From Acetatifactor muris (lineage in GTDB: Bacteria; Bacillota; Clostridia; Lachnospirales; Lachnospiraceae), in the NCBI GenBank assembly GCA_023664365.1, contig JAMPFR010000002.1, positions 47,903 to 111,902 on the forward strand: 64,000 nucleotides of DNA. The letters are read 5' to 3'. Under the pieces are notes generated by a model that saw nothing but the letters and a program-made list of their open reading frames with translations, was not told the DNA's origin and did no database searches. Every line of letters begins with the position of its first letter. Positions within the stretch are counted from its first letter, which is position 1. Positions 55,330 to 63,836 of this stretch are shown here, one piece after another. The position numbers were made by a program, and so were the translations under genes.

Positions 55330-56451
55330 TCAGCTCCAGTCCGCCGTAAACTCAGGTACCCGCTCATAGATCTCCGGAAATCCGATAGTTACATCCAGAT
55401 ACCTGGTCTCCCATTTGTTGAACCACCTGATCCAGCCGTCCAAACAGATGCGAAAGTCCAGAGTGCTTTTGCTCTCCCCATAGGGGAACTGAAAATCCAG
55501 ACGCTTTCCATCCTCGCTGACCCGCCACTGCAGCTTCTGCAGGAAATCCCGGATCTCATCCAGACTGTAGCGGTTCATCCATTCCGGGTCGGGCGACTTT
55601 CCCGCGCTCATTGCTATAGCCTCCCTTTCCTTTAACAAAGCCTCATAATCCTCCGGAACATCCACATAAAGAGTGCCATCCACCGGGTAACAGTCAAAGC
55701 CCATGGACGCCAGCCAGCTCAGCCTTTCCGTCAGCTCCAGACTGCCGCAGTATTGTCCCAGCATAAAGCACAGCTCCCACATACTTTCCTCATAGAGGCC
55801 GTAATAATCCACCAGTGTATTCATCGGCTCTATATCGTTGTTCCCACCCGAAAAAAGAGAATCAAAATTAGTGCTGATGCCGTACAGATCTCCGGTTTCT
55901 CCATCCACAAGAACCCGGGCCACAGGCTCATCATTATATCCCAGCTCCAGGTACCACAGGATAAAGTTCACGCCTCCCGCATAGTCATCCCCGTAGATCA
56001 CACAGCGTTTCCAGCTGATCAGATTATAGTCGAATATGTCCTCCGGCAGCAGACCCAGATTATAGATCAGCACCTGATAGCTCTCCTGAATGAATCCCTG
56101 TTCCGACGTCATCCAGTCCGCCACCTCGTCTGACAGTTCCATATTCTGAACCGTGACGTAATACTGCCTGCCCTCCGCCTGCCCTAATGCAAAGCGCTCC
56201 AGACGTTTGTATAAATCCGTCTCATAGCCTGTGTTAAAGGATGTAATGTCCACCTCCTCCGGGCTCATGGACACCACGGCGCCGCACCGCATTTCATCCT
56301 GCACCGCAAAGACAATCCGGGGGCCGAAAAAAGCGGCGGTAATCAGCAGCACAAGCCCCAGTGTGCCCAGGCCGTAAATGAGAATACTGCGCTTTTCCCC
56401 CATTCTCCGCTTCCTTACTGTATTCTGCCCGTTCCTGCCGGCTCTTCTCAT
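55330..56451 (-). CDS. Unknown membrane-anchored extracytoplasmic protein, two-component operon
   Basis: Not recognised. 373 residues from the ATG at 56451 (GGAGG upstream). A very basic N-terminus (MRRAGRNGQNTVRKRRMGEKR), one transmembrane helix (about 24-44), then about 325 extracytoplasmic residues with VDITSFNTGYETDLYKRLERFALGQ, ARVLVDGETGDLYGIS and a C-terminal beta-rich part (VSEDGKRLDFQFPYGES). The layout resembles the accessory membrane proteins that sit after sensor kinases such as YycH, but sequence similarity is not evident. It follows the kinase gene by 46 bp. Confidence 0.7.
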   Translation of the reverse strand: MRRAGRNGQNTVRKRRMGEKRSILIYGLGTLGLVLLITAAFFGPRIVFAVQDEMRCGAVVSMSPEEVDITSFNTGYETDLYKRLERFALGQAEGRQYYVTVQNMELSDEVADWMTSEQGFIQESYQVLIYNLGLLPEDIFDYNLISWKRCVIYGDDYAGGVNFILWYLELGYNDEPVARVLVDGETGDLYGISTNFDSLFSGGNNDIEPMNTLVDYYGLYEESMWELCFMLGQYCGSLELTERLSWLASMGFDCYPVDGTLYVDVPEDYEALLKEREAIAMSAGKSPDPEWMNRYSLDEIRDFLQKLQWRVSEDGKRLDFQFPYGESKSTLDFRICLDGWIRWFNKWETRYLDVTIGFPEIYERVPEFTADWS

Positions 56452-56497
56452 ATTATTCCTCCATGCCGAAGCTCTCCTGCGCAGGCGATTTCTCACC

Positions 56498-57985
56498 TTA
56501 TAGGAAGCTCCGCCCCGCCTCTTTAACACGCTTTTCCTCTTTTATTCCCTTTCTCCGGCCGGAAACCGCTTCCATGGGAAATACCACACGCATCACGGTT
56601 CCCTCTCCGAGCCTGCTGTCTATTTTCAGAGTGCCTCCGTGCAGATTGATAATTTTATAACAGAGCGCCATACCGATGCCCGCCCCGCCCTCTTTCCGGG
56701 AACGGGACTTGTCTACCATGTAAAAAGCCTCTGTGATGCGGCCTATCTCGTCCTTGGGAATTCCCCTGCCGTTATCTACCACCTTTACCTCATAGGCTCC
56801 CTGCAGGGCTGTGCCCTTCAGCAGGATAAAGCCCATTTCTCCTTTATCCATAGCTTTGGCCGCATTGTCCAGCAGATTATAAAAAAGGGACAGCAGAAGC
56901 TCTTCATCTCCCAGAATAAATCCCCTGTCCATCTCCACCTTGCCTTTGATTTTCCTCTGTTCCCAGATGGGGCGCACCGTGGCCCGTATATTCTCCTCCA
57001 GACGGGCTGTGGAAACCGGCTTCAGCACTATAGGATTCTTGTCCATGCTCACCAGGTCAAGGAGCTTATGGGAAAGGCTTTCCAGCCTTTTCCCCTGACT
57101 GTAAATATAGTATACGCTTTCCGCCTGCTCCTCCGGACTCATCCGCATAGTGTTCATCATATCCGCGTAGCCGATAATGGACGTCAGAGGGGTCTTCAGC
57201 TCATGGGCAAAAGCCGCGGTAAAATCCTCCTTCTGCTTTGCCTCCAGAATCTTTGCCTCCATCTGCTCCACCAGCTTGTCCGCCATACGGTTGAAGTTCC
57301 TTGCCAGCTGACCGATTTCATCACTGCTCCGGTTATTGCTCCGAAGTTCAAAATTGCCGTCCGCAATCCGCTTTGCCGTTCGCCCCAGACTGCTGATGGG
57401 CTTTGTGATGTATCTGGAGAGGACAAAGATACCAACCCCCCCCAGCAGCAAAAGCACGCCCAGGGCAGTCCTATACTGCGTCACCAGATTTTCCCTGATT
57501 CCGTAAATCTCCGTCAGCTCCTGGCACATGCCCAGATAAACCGGGGTCTGCGTCTCCGCAACAGATATATTAATCAAAAAAAAGCCCGCCTCCGTCCGGC
57601 AGACCTTATAGCAGGAGCCCGCCGTCCCCCGCAGGCCTTCCCGTAGAGCCTCCGCCTCGGTCTGAAGCCCCTTTTCGGTTATGTAATCCCCACCGTGCAC
57701 CCATTTTTCATCATCCATCACAAAGCAATGACTGCCGTCCCGCTCCACGCCCTTCAGAATACTGTCCAGAGTACGGCTGACAGCATACTCCTCCCCGTAC
57801 TCCCGGGTAGACTGATAGCCCATCTCGAACAATACCCGGAACATTCTGCTCTCGCTGATGCCACGCTTGATTTCTCTGTCCAGCAGGGCTGAAAAATCCG
57901 AAGAAAGCATCCAGCAGCCGAACAGGGTAAAAATCAGCGTCAGCAGTGCGGTTGTAGTCAAAAATAATTTGTTTGCAAATTTCAA
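56498..57985 (-). CDS. Sensor histidine kinase
   Basis: 495 residues: transmembrane helix 1 (about 8-27), an extracytoplasmic sensor region, helix 2 (about 172-190), HAMP (about 190-243), then the dimerisation domain with the phosphorylated His in AFAHELKTPLTSIIGYADMM, N box FYNLLDNAAKAM, G1 VVDNGRGIPKDE, F box and G2 GGAGIGMALCYKI. Its partner regulator lies 15 bp upstream. The stimulus is not known. Confidence 0.95.
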   Translation of the reverse strand: MKFANKLFLTTTALLTLIFTLFGCWMLSSDFSALLDREIKRGISESRMFRVLFEMGYQSTREYGEEYAVSRTLDSILKGVERDGSHCFVMDDEKWVHGGDYITEKGLQTEAEALREGLRGTAGSCYKVCRTEAGFFLINISVAETQTPVYLGMCQELTEIYGIRENLVTQYRTALGVLLLLGGVGIFVLSRYITKPISSLGRTAKRIADGNFELRSNNRSSDEIGQLARNFNRMADKLVEQMEAKILEAKQKEDFTAAFAHELKTPLTSIIGYADMMNTMRMSPEEQAESVYYIYSQGKRLESLSHKLLDLVSMDKNPIVLKPVSTARLEENIRATVRPIWEQRKIKGKVEMDRGFILGDEELLLSLFYNLLDNAAKAMDKGEMGFILLKGTALQGAYEVKVVDNGRGIPKDEIGRITEAFYMVDKSRSRKEGGAGIGMALCYKIINLHGGTLKIDSRLGEGTVMRVVFPMEAVSGRRKGIKEEKRVKEAGRSFL

Positions 57986-58000
57986 CTTTCGTCCCCTGTC

Positions 58001-58666
58001 CTACTCGTTCCTGCCGCTTTCCAGCCGGTAACCGACCTTGTAAACCGCTACAATCTCTTTATCCCAGCCCAGCTTCTTTTTCAGCCGCTGAATATGCAGA
58101 TCCACGGTTCTGCTCTGCCCCATATACTCGCCGCCCCACACCGTCTCATACATGGTTTCCCTGTAAAGGGCAATGTTCTGGTTCCTGGCAAGCAGAAGCA
58201 GCAAATCAAACTCCTTCATTGTCAGAGGGATTTCCTTTCCGTTCTGAATAACTGCCCTGGAAGCCGTGTCAATGGTCACATCATGAACCTGCAGCACCGT
58301 CTCCGCCTTGTGATAACGCCGCAGCACCGCCTCCACTCTGGCAAGCAGCTCTACAATTTCAAAGGGCTTGGTAAGGTAATCGTCCGCTCCCATCTTCAGA
58401 CCCTTTACCTTATTGTCCGTGGTTCCCAGGGCAGTCAGGAAAATAACAGGCAGCTCCAGCGTCCTGGCATAGTCCATCAGCTCGTAACCGTTGATGCCCG
58501 GAAGCATAATATCCAGCAGCACCAGGTCAAAGCGTCCGCTGTCCATCAAATCCGCGGCCTTTTCCCCGTCCGGCGCCCAGACACATTCATAGCCCGCCCT
58601 GCACAGATTCATTTTTATCAGTTTTGCAATGGGTTCTTCGTCCTCCGCAATCAAAATCTTTATCAT
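58001..58666 (-). CDS. OmpR family response regulator
   Basis: 221 residues. The receiver domain has the acidic pair (AEDEEP), the phosphorylated Asp in LVLLDIMLPG, Thr in VIFLTALG and Lys in YLTKPFE. The C-terminal winged helix (about 125-219) has LTMKEFDLLLLLARNQNIALYRETMYETVWG and RTVDLHIQRLKKKLG. First gene of regulator-kinase-membrane protein. Confidence 0.96.
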   Translation of the reverse strand: MIKILIAEDEEPIAKLIKMNLCRAGYECVWAPDGEKAADLMDSGRFDLVLLDIMLPGINGYELMDYARTLELPVIFLTALGTTDNKVKGLKMGADDYLTKPFEIVELLARVEAVLRRYHKAETVLQVHDVTIDTASRAVIQNGKEIPLTMKEFDLLLLLARNQNIALYRETMYETVWGGEYMGQSRTVDLHIQRLKKKLGWDKEIVAVYKVGYRLESGRNE

Positions 58667-58743
58667 TACATTTCACCTCTTTTGCCCATTATAGCCAAAA
58701 GTTGTATCCTGATTGTATCAGCAGACAGCCTGCATTGAAAGGA

Positions 58744-61155
58744 TTACCCGCTCAGGCTGCCGTCCCGCTGCTCCTCTGCCTCCATAAAGTACAGCCGTGA
58801 GCCGAAATCCGGGAAAAATCTCACCTGATCGTTATAGCCCGTGGAGGCAAAAGCCGCCTTCAGCTTAATGCCGTGATACATCAGTTCATCCCCGCAGACC
58901 ATGCAGTCCTCCGTCTCACCGTCCATTTTTACAAATCTGGAAAGCAGGCTTTGGGTCAGAGAATCCTGCTTAATGTGAACCGGCGAAACCAGATTTACAA
59001 GATCTCCGAAATCCTTCAGATTGTACTTCAAGCGCCGGTTATAAAAATGATAACAGGCTTCTTCCTCCAGTCCCCTGGCCCTGTAGCAGGAAAATGCAGT
59101 GTTGGGCGCCACCAGCTTTTGAAACAGCATGCCCACCGCTTTTCTTTTGTCCGGGGACACGCAGGTCCACTCCATGATATTTTCCCCATTGCCGCCCAGA
59201 GCCGAATGAAATCCGCTGCCGTCGCCGTCGGAAAAGCTTCTGCCCCGGTAAAAATCTCCGAACTGCAGCACCTGACGCCATTGCTTGTATAGGGCAATCT
59301 GGGCTTTCACAGCCTCCAGGTCTTCCTTTTTCATGTCGCAGAAATTGCACTCATAGCCGCAGATACCAAAAGCCGCCACATGGAACCTGGTCTCCAGGGG
59401 CGTTACCCGAAGGGTCTGATGATTGGGACAGGAGGAAACATGGGCGCTTACCACAGACATGGGATAACCGTAGCTGTAACCGTTCTGAATCTCCGCCCGG
59501 CAGAGCGCGTCCGTATTGTCGCTGGCCCATATCTGGGGAAAATAGCAGAGAATTCCCAGATCAAACCGATTGCCTCCGGAGCTGCAGCCCTCAAACAGAA
59601 TATGGGGGAACGCCTCCGTCAGCTCCCTCATACAGCGGTACAGCCCGCACACATAACGGTGCAGCGTCTCACCCTGGCGCTCCCGCTCCAGATGCTTGGA
59701 ATAAACATCCGAAAAAATCCGGTTCATGTCCCACTTTACATAAGAAATATCCGCCGAAGAGAACACTCTTTTCATTTCCGCGATAATATAATCCTGCACT
59801 TCCGGGTTGGCAAGATCCAGAATCCTCTGGTTCCTTCCCTCTGAATGGTCTTTGCCCGGCAAATCCACAGCCCACTCCGGATGCGTCTCGTAAAGCCTGC
59901 TTTTCACATTTACCATCTCCGGCTCTACCCAGACGCCGAAGTCCAGGCCCAGAGCCTTTACCTTATCACAGATCCCCTTCAGCCCTCCGGGAAGCTTCTT
60001 CCGGTTCACCTCCCAGTCTCCCAGGGAACAGGTATCGTCCGTCCTGTCTCCGAACCACCCGTCATCCATGACAAAAAGCTCGACGCCCGCTTCCTTTCCG
60101 GCCTTTGCCAGATTCAGCAGCTTCCGCTCGTTAATATTGAAATACGCCGCTTCCCAGCTGTTTAACAGCACGGGACGCACCTTCTTTTTCCAGACTCCCC
60201 GCACAATATGCTCCCTGACAAAGCGGTGCATACACCGACTCATGCCGTTAAAGCCCTTATGAGAAAAAGCCATCACTGCCTCCGGCGTCTCAAAGTCCTC
60301 TCCCGGCCCCAGCGTCCAAGAAAAGGACTGAGGATTGATGCCCGTCACCAGCCTGGTCTTGCCAAAACCGTTAATCTCCGCCGCTTCATAATGATTGCCG
60401 CTGTAAATCAGGTTGAAGCCCCAGCACTCCCCCCAGTCCTCAGTGGTATGCTCCTTCGAGAGCATCACAAAGGGATTTGCCCTGCTGGAGGACACTCCCG
60501 CATAGGAAGCATTCACATGCTTTCCCGCCCGCAGCCTTGTATCCGTGCGCTTCATCTCCCTTGCCCAGCTGCCGTTAAAGGAAGTAAACACAAAATCCGC
60601 CGCCGGAAAATCCAGCTGCATACTCATGAGACGCTTCAGCGTTACCTTTTCCCCGCTTGTGTTTATCAGCGCTGCGCTTCTGGTAATCACGTCGCATTCC
60701 GGATAAACGCAGTAATGCAGCTCCAGAGTCAGGCCGTATCCCTTATCCTTCAGCCGAAGCAGCAAATGCTCCACCTTCCCGTCCTCGCTGTAAGAGCCCG
60801 GAAGCAGACGATACTCAGGCTTACTGTCCGTAATTTCAAAGGAATCATACAGGAAATCAGAGGTAAAGCTGCCGTCCTCATGTTCAATCTCAAGAAAGGG
60901 TTCCCGGATGTCCCCCCTGCCATAGGAAGACATTTCCAGACAGCTGTCCTCCAGGCCCAGATTCTTATGTCCATCATCATAATAAATTCCGTTGCCCGGG
61001 GCAAAGGGATGCTTCTCCCGCAGGGCTTCCGTATCCCGAAAGTGTATCCGCCTGCCGTAATACAGATGCTCCGGATGTCCCGTATCTGTGATTTCAAAAA
61101 GATAGGAAGTATGCTCCGTCTCCAGTTTAAAAACGCCGTTCTTTTCCTCTATCAT
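58744..61155 (-). CDS. GH36 alpha-galactosidase
   Basis: Releases terminal alpha-galactose from raffinose-type sugars or galactosides. 803 residues: an N-terminal beta-sandwich (about 1-320), the barrel with DDGWFGDRTDD and nucleophile Asp in VKWDMNR, acid/base Asp in WASDNTDA, and the substrate-binding FEGCSSGGNRFD, then a C-terminal beta domain. No signal peptide, so it acts in the cytosol. It is the last gene before repeat copy C and seems to stand alone. Confidence 0.95.
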   Translation of the reverse strand: MIEEKNGVFKLETEHTSYLFEITDTGHPEHLYYGRRIHFRDTEALREKHPFAPGNGIYYDDGHKNLGLEDSCLEMSSYGRGDIREPFLEIEHEDGSFTSDFLYDSFEITDSKPEYRLLPGSYSEDGKVEHLLLRLKDKGYGLTLELHYCVYPECDVITRSAALINTSGEKVTLKRLMSMQLDFPAADFVFTSFNGSWAREMKRTDTRLRAGKHVNASYAGVSSSRANPFVMLSKEHTTEDWGECWGFNLIYSGNHYEAAEINGFGKTRLVTGINPQSFSWTLGPGEDFETPEAVMAFSHKGFNGMSRCMHRFVREHIVRGVWKKKVRPVLLNSWEAAYFNINERKLLNLAKAGKEAGVELFVMDDGWFGDRTDDTCSLGDWEVNRKKLPGGLKGICDKVKALGLDFGVWVEPEMVNVKSRLYETHPEWAVDLPGKDHSEGRNQRILDLANPEVQDYIIAEMKRVFSSADISYVKWDMNRIFSDVYSKHLERERQGETLHRYVCGLYRCMRELTEAFPHILFEGCSSGGNRFDLGILCYFPQIWASDNTDALCRAEIQNGYSYGYPMSVVSAHVSSCPNHQTLRVTPLETRFHVAAFGICGYECNFCDMKKEDLEAVKAQIALYKQWRQVLQFGDFYRGRSFSDGDGSGFHSALGGNGENIMEWTCVSPDKRKAVGMLFQKLVAPNTAFSCYRARGLEEEACYHFYNRRLKYNLKDFGDLVNLVSPVHIKQDSLTQSLLSRFVKMDGETEDCMVCGDELMYHGIKLKAAFASTGYNDQVRFFPDFGSRLYFMEAEEQRDGSLSG

Positions 61156-61278
61156 TGTTCACCTCATCCACAATTTACCTGCTCCGCAATTTGCCTGCTC
61201 TGCAATTTATCTGCAATCTGCATTTTAACACATACAGCGGCAAACTACAAGCGTGGCCGGTTTTCCCATTGCCGCATG

Positions 61279-61472
61279 GTAACTATTCAGCCCGGCAAAC
61301 GTGACGGCGGCAGCCGACAATCATTCTCATACAGACCCGCTTTCGCTTGAAGGCGCGACGTAGCGGTGCATAGGCAGGCACAACACGCCTGCCAAGCACC
61401 GACGTCTTGCACAGTCTGTATGAGAACGCCTGCCGGCTGCCGCCTGTAACGGAGCGGAGGCCGAACTGTTAC
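61279..61472 (+). repeat. Structured mobile repeat, copy C, with target duplication
   Basis: This fills the centre of the 415-bp gap between the GH36 gene and cotJA; nothing else was seen there except AT-rich sequence before cotJA. The ends are GTAAC (61279-61283) and GTTAC (61468-61472). GCCGCATG occurs immediately outside both ends (61271-61278 and 61473-61480, and the next base is G in both). The core is identical in pairing to copy A. The outer stem GGCGGCAGCCG/CGGCTGCCGCC is perfect here. Confidence 0.9.
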
Positions 61473-61570
61473 GCCGCATGGCTGTTTTCCTCACTGCCTG
61501 TTGGAATGAACATTTTCCGCCGGAAAACATATGATATTACTAACCAAAAAATGAAACGAAAGGATGCAAA

Positions 61571-61738
61571 ATGCAGGATTATAAGTATGACAACAATATC
61601 GACAAATTCCCTGTAGCCATGGCATACGTTCCCTGGCAGGAATTCAGCAGATTGTTTGACGACCTGGAAAAAGCATACTGTGCCGGAACCATATTCCCCG
61701 AACTGGATAAACCTTTCACAGGAAGGAGATGCGTATAA
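61571..61738 (+). CDS. cotJA: Spore coat-associated protein CotJA
   Basis: 55 residues. Reads MQDYKYDNNIDKFPVAMAYV and contains YVPWQEFSRLFDDLEKAYCAGTIFPELDKPF, the CotJA pattern (Pro-rich, with PWQ and the aromatic end). AAGGATG lies just before the ATG. It belongs to cotJABC, expressed in the mother cell in sporulating Firmicutes. The stop overlaps the cotJB start (TAATG). Confidence 0.9.
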   Translation: MQDYKYDNNIDKFPVAMAYVPWQEFSRLFDDLEKAYCAGTIFPELDKPFTGRRCV

Positions 61739-61992
61739 TGGGCCGGAAGGAACAGCTTTTGAAGGACATTGGGATCGTGAGCTTTGTAGTGACCGAGCTT
61801 GCCCTCTACCTTGACACCCATCCCATGGATCGCAACGCCATGGAATATTTCAACCATTACAGTAACATCCGCAATCAGATGGTAAAGGAATTTTCCGTAA
61901 AGTATTATCCGCTTACCGTGGATATGACGGAATGCAGCAAGGACTGGAGATGGGGCGCCGCCCCGCTTCCCTGGGAAGGAGAGTGCGTATAA
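61738..61992 (+). CDS. cotJB: Spore coat protein CotJB
   Basis: 84 residues from the ATG at 61738 (AAGGAG upstream). Pattern: KEQLLKDIGIVSFVVTELALYLDTHPMDRNAMEYFNHYS and WRWGAAPLPWEG. It is directly joined to cotJA and cotJC. Confidence 0.95.
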   Translation: MGRKEQLLKDIGIVSFVVTELALYLDTHPMDRNAMEYFNHYSNIRNQMVKEFSVKYYPLTVDMTECSKDWRWGAAPLPWEGECV

Positions 61993-62649
61993 ATGTGGAA
62001 TTATGAGAAAAGACTTGAATTTCCTGTAAATATCAAGGAGCCTAACGCAATGCTGGCCCAGGCCATCATCTCCCAGTACGGCGGGCCTGACGGCGAGATG
62101 GGCGCAAGCCTTCGCTATCTCTCCCAGCGCTACTCCATCCCCTACAAGGAGGTGGCAGGGCTTTTGACCGATATCGGCACTGAGGAGCTGGCACACCTGG
62201 AGATGGTGGCAACCATCGTCCACCAGCTGACCCGGAACCTGTCCATGGATGAGATCGAAAAGAGCGGCTTTGCCAATTATTATGTGGATCATACCGCAGG
62301 CGTATGGCCTCAGGCTGCCAGCGGTTTCCCCTTCACCGCCGCCCAGTTCCAGGTGACGGGCGACCCCATCACCGACCTGACCGAGGACTTGGCTGCAGAG
62401 CAGAAGGCACGCACCACCTACGACAACATCCTGCGTCTCGTGAGAGACTGTCCTGATGTGGCAGAGCCGATCAAGTTCCTGCGGGCCCGCGAAGTTGTAC
62501 ACTTCCAGCGGTTCGGGGAAGCGCTGCGCATCACCCAGGACAGATTAAACAGCAAGAACTTCTACGCCTTCAACCCTGCCTTTGACAAGTATCAGGACTG
62601 CAATACTCCTGCGCCTGCCACCAACGCGGACTGCGGCTGCGCGAACTGA
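61993..62649 (+). CDS. cotJC: Spore coat protein CotJC (manganese catalase-like)
   Basis: 218 residues of the manganese catalase superfamily. Metal-binding carboxylates and histidines are in ELAHLEMVATIVHQL and EQKARTTYDNILRLVRD, REVVHFQRFGEAL. It ends in the short Cys-rich tail CGCAN. AAGGAG lies before the ATG. A hairpin terminator follows. Confidence 0.95.
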   Translation: MWNYEKRLEFPVNIKEPNAMLAQAIISQYGGPDGEMGASLRYLSQRYSIPYKEVAGLLTDIGTEELAHLEMVATIVHQLTRNLSMDEIEKSGFANYYVDHTAGVWPQAASGFPFTAAQFQVTGDPITDLTEDLAAEQKARTTYDNILRLVRDCPDVAEPIKFLRAREVVHFQRFGEALRITQDRLNSKNFYAFNPAFDKYQDCNTPAPATNADCGCAN

Positions 62650-62676
62650 CACGCCCGACGCTGACCGACGCACAAA

Positions 62677-62712
62677 ACGCCCCCTGCTTCCATCCCGGAC
62701 CGCAGGGGGCGT
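62677..62712 (+). terminator. Hairpin after cotJC
   Basis: An 11-bp perfect GC-rich stem (ACGCCCCCTGC with GCAGGGGGCGT) about 28 bp past the cotJC stop. The T-tract is weak (GATTGTTATC). Confidence 0.6.
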
Positions 62713-62918
62713 GATTGTTATCGCTCTTCTTGAAATCCCACCGCCTTCAGCTTCGTATGCATCAGAGAACGATCACTCCGTTTGAGCAGGTGATGGTTTC
62801 TATGGAAGGTTTAAAAGCATAAAAACTTATAATGATTGAAGTATTTGACAGGTCTACACTGGTAAGGGATGTACATGCCTCAAAAGCATTGTCTCCAAAA
62901 ACGTCGGAAGGACGACTT
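62713..62918. other. Intergenic, cotJC to AbiEii
   Basis: About 200 bp between convergent transcription units. Apart from the hairpin after cotJC I see nothing in it: no coding potential on either strand and no clear terminator for the AbiEii gene. Confidence 0.5.
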
Positions 62919-63836
62919 TTATCTTCGGTATAATAATCCCTTTTTATGCCATTTTAATAAAAAACTCCATTCTTTTTGCCATTCTTCCTCATTCACAATT
63001 GCATCAAACACAGGCTCAAGAAACACCTGTATCTCATTAATTACAACAGCAAACTCAAGCGTATCATCCTTGATATTTTTTAAAAAGAATTTCCAACGCT
63101 TCTGCATATCCACATCCTCGGCAAGTGTGAGAATACGCTTGAAGCTGTCCCTATCATAGGGCGTCCCTCGTCGTTCTAATGTTCTGGATATTGCAGCCTG
63201 CAATTTTGCACCATCGAAATCAAAAGTTCTTGCAAGATAGTAAATGTCGTAAAAGTCCTTCATCCGTCCTGTCAATTCAAAGCGTTGCAGAATAGCATCA
63301 AACTTTTCAGCAATCGTACTTTCGAGAGAGTAAGTCATAATGACAGGAGCTTCAAAGTCTGGGAGCTGGGTATTGATTCTGCGTTCCTCGGCTCGTGGAA
63401 CGATAACATCTCCAACGCCAATATCCACATTAAAGGGAACACGGACATTTTTTATCTGAGCGATAATCTGTGTGCTGATACCATGATATTTTCTCTGTGG
63501 CGAGATTTCCTCAAACCCTTTCGCTTTCATGGAAATGTAATCATTTCCCGTGGGTGTATCAAGAATACGAGTGATAAGAGCTTTCACATCATCAATCGAA
63601 TTGGACGCTGCCCGCAAGAGAAAATCTACATCAATCGTAGCTCGGCTTTCAAAATTGGTAAGCGTGTAAATGAACAGTCCGCCTTTCAGAATAAGATTAT
63701 CCTCACAACCCGATTTTGAAAGTTTCCGCAAAAATTCCTCCTGCATAAAAAGCTGTAGGCATTGCTGATAGCTGATACCAGATGCCTTTGCCTTATTTTT
63801 CAATTTTGCCAAAACAGATGCCGCTACGTCAGCCAT
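62919..63836 (-). CDS. AbiEii/AbiGii family nucleotidyltransferase toxin
   Basis: 305 residues from the ATG at 63836, which overlaps the stop of the upstream gene (TGATG). The nucleotidyltransferase fold shows LILKGGLFIYTL, RATIDVDFLLRAA (the DxD pair) and MTYSLESTIAEKFDAILQR, GRMKDFYDIYYLA. This is the toxin of type IV AbiE toxin-antitoxin pairs, which inhibits growth and in some bacteria limits phage. AT-richer than the neighbours and at a strand switch, so probably acquired. Confidence 0.9.
   Translation of the reverse strand: MADVAASVLAKLKNKAKASGISYQQCLQLFMQEEFLRKLSKSGCEDNLILKGGLFIYTLTNFESRATIDVDFLLRAASNSIDDVKALITRILDTPTGNDYISMKAKGFEEISPQRKYHGISTQIIAQIKNVRVPFNVDIGVGDVIVPRAEERRINTQLPDFEAPVIMTYSLESTIAEKFDAILQRFELTGRMKDFYDIYYLARTFDFDGAKLQAAISRTLERRGTPYDRDSFKRILTLAEDVDMQKRWKFFLKNIKDDTLEFAVVINEIQVFLEPVFDAIVNEEEWQKEWSFLLKWHKKGLLYRR

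Noticed and set aside
61327-61530. Open frame over repeat copy C
   Set aside because: It is a translation of the structured repeat, nearly the same as one over copy B, and has no coding features of its own.
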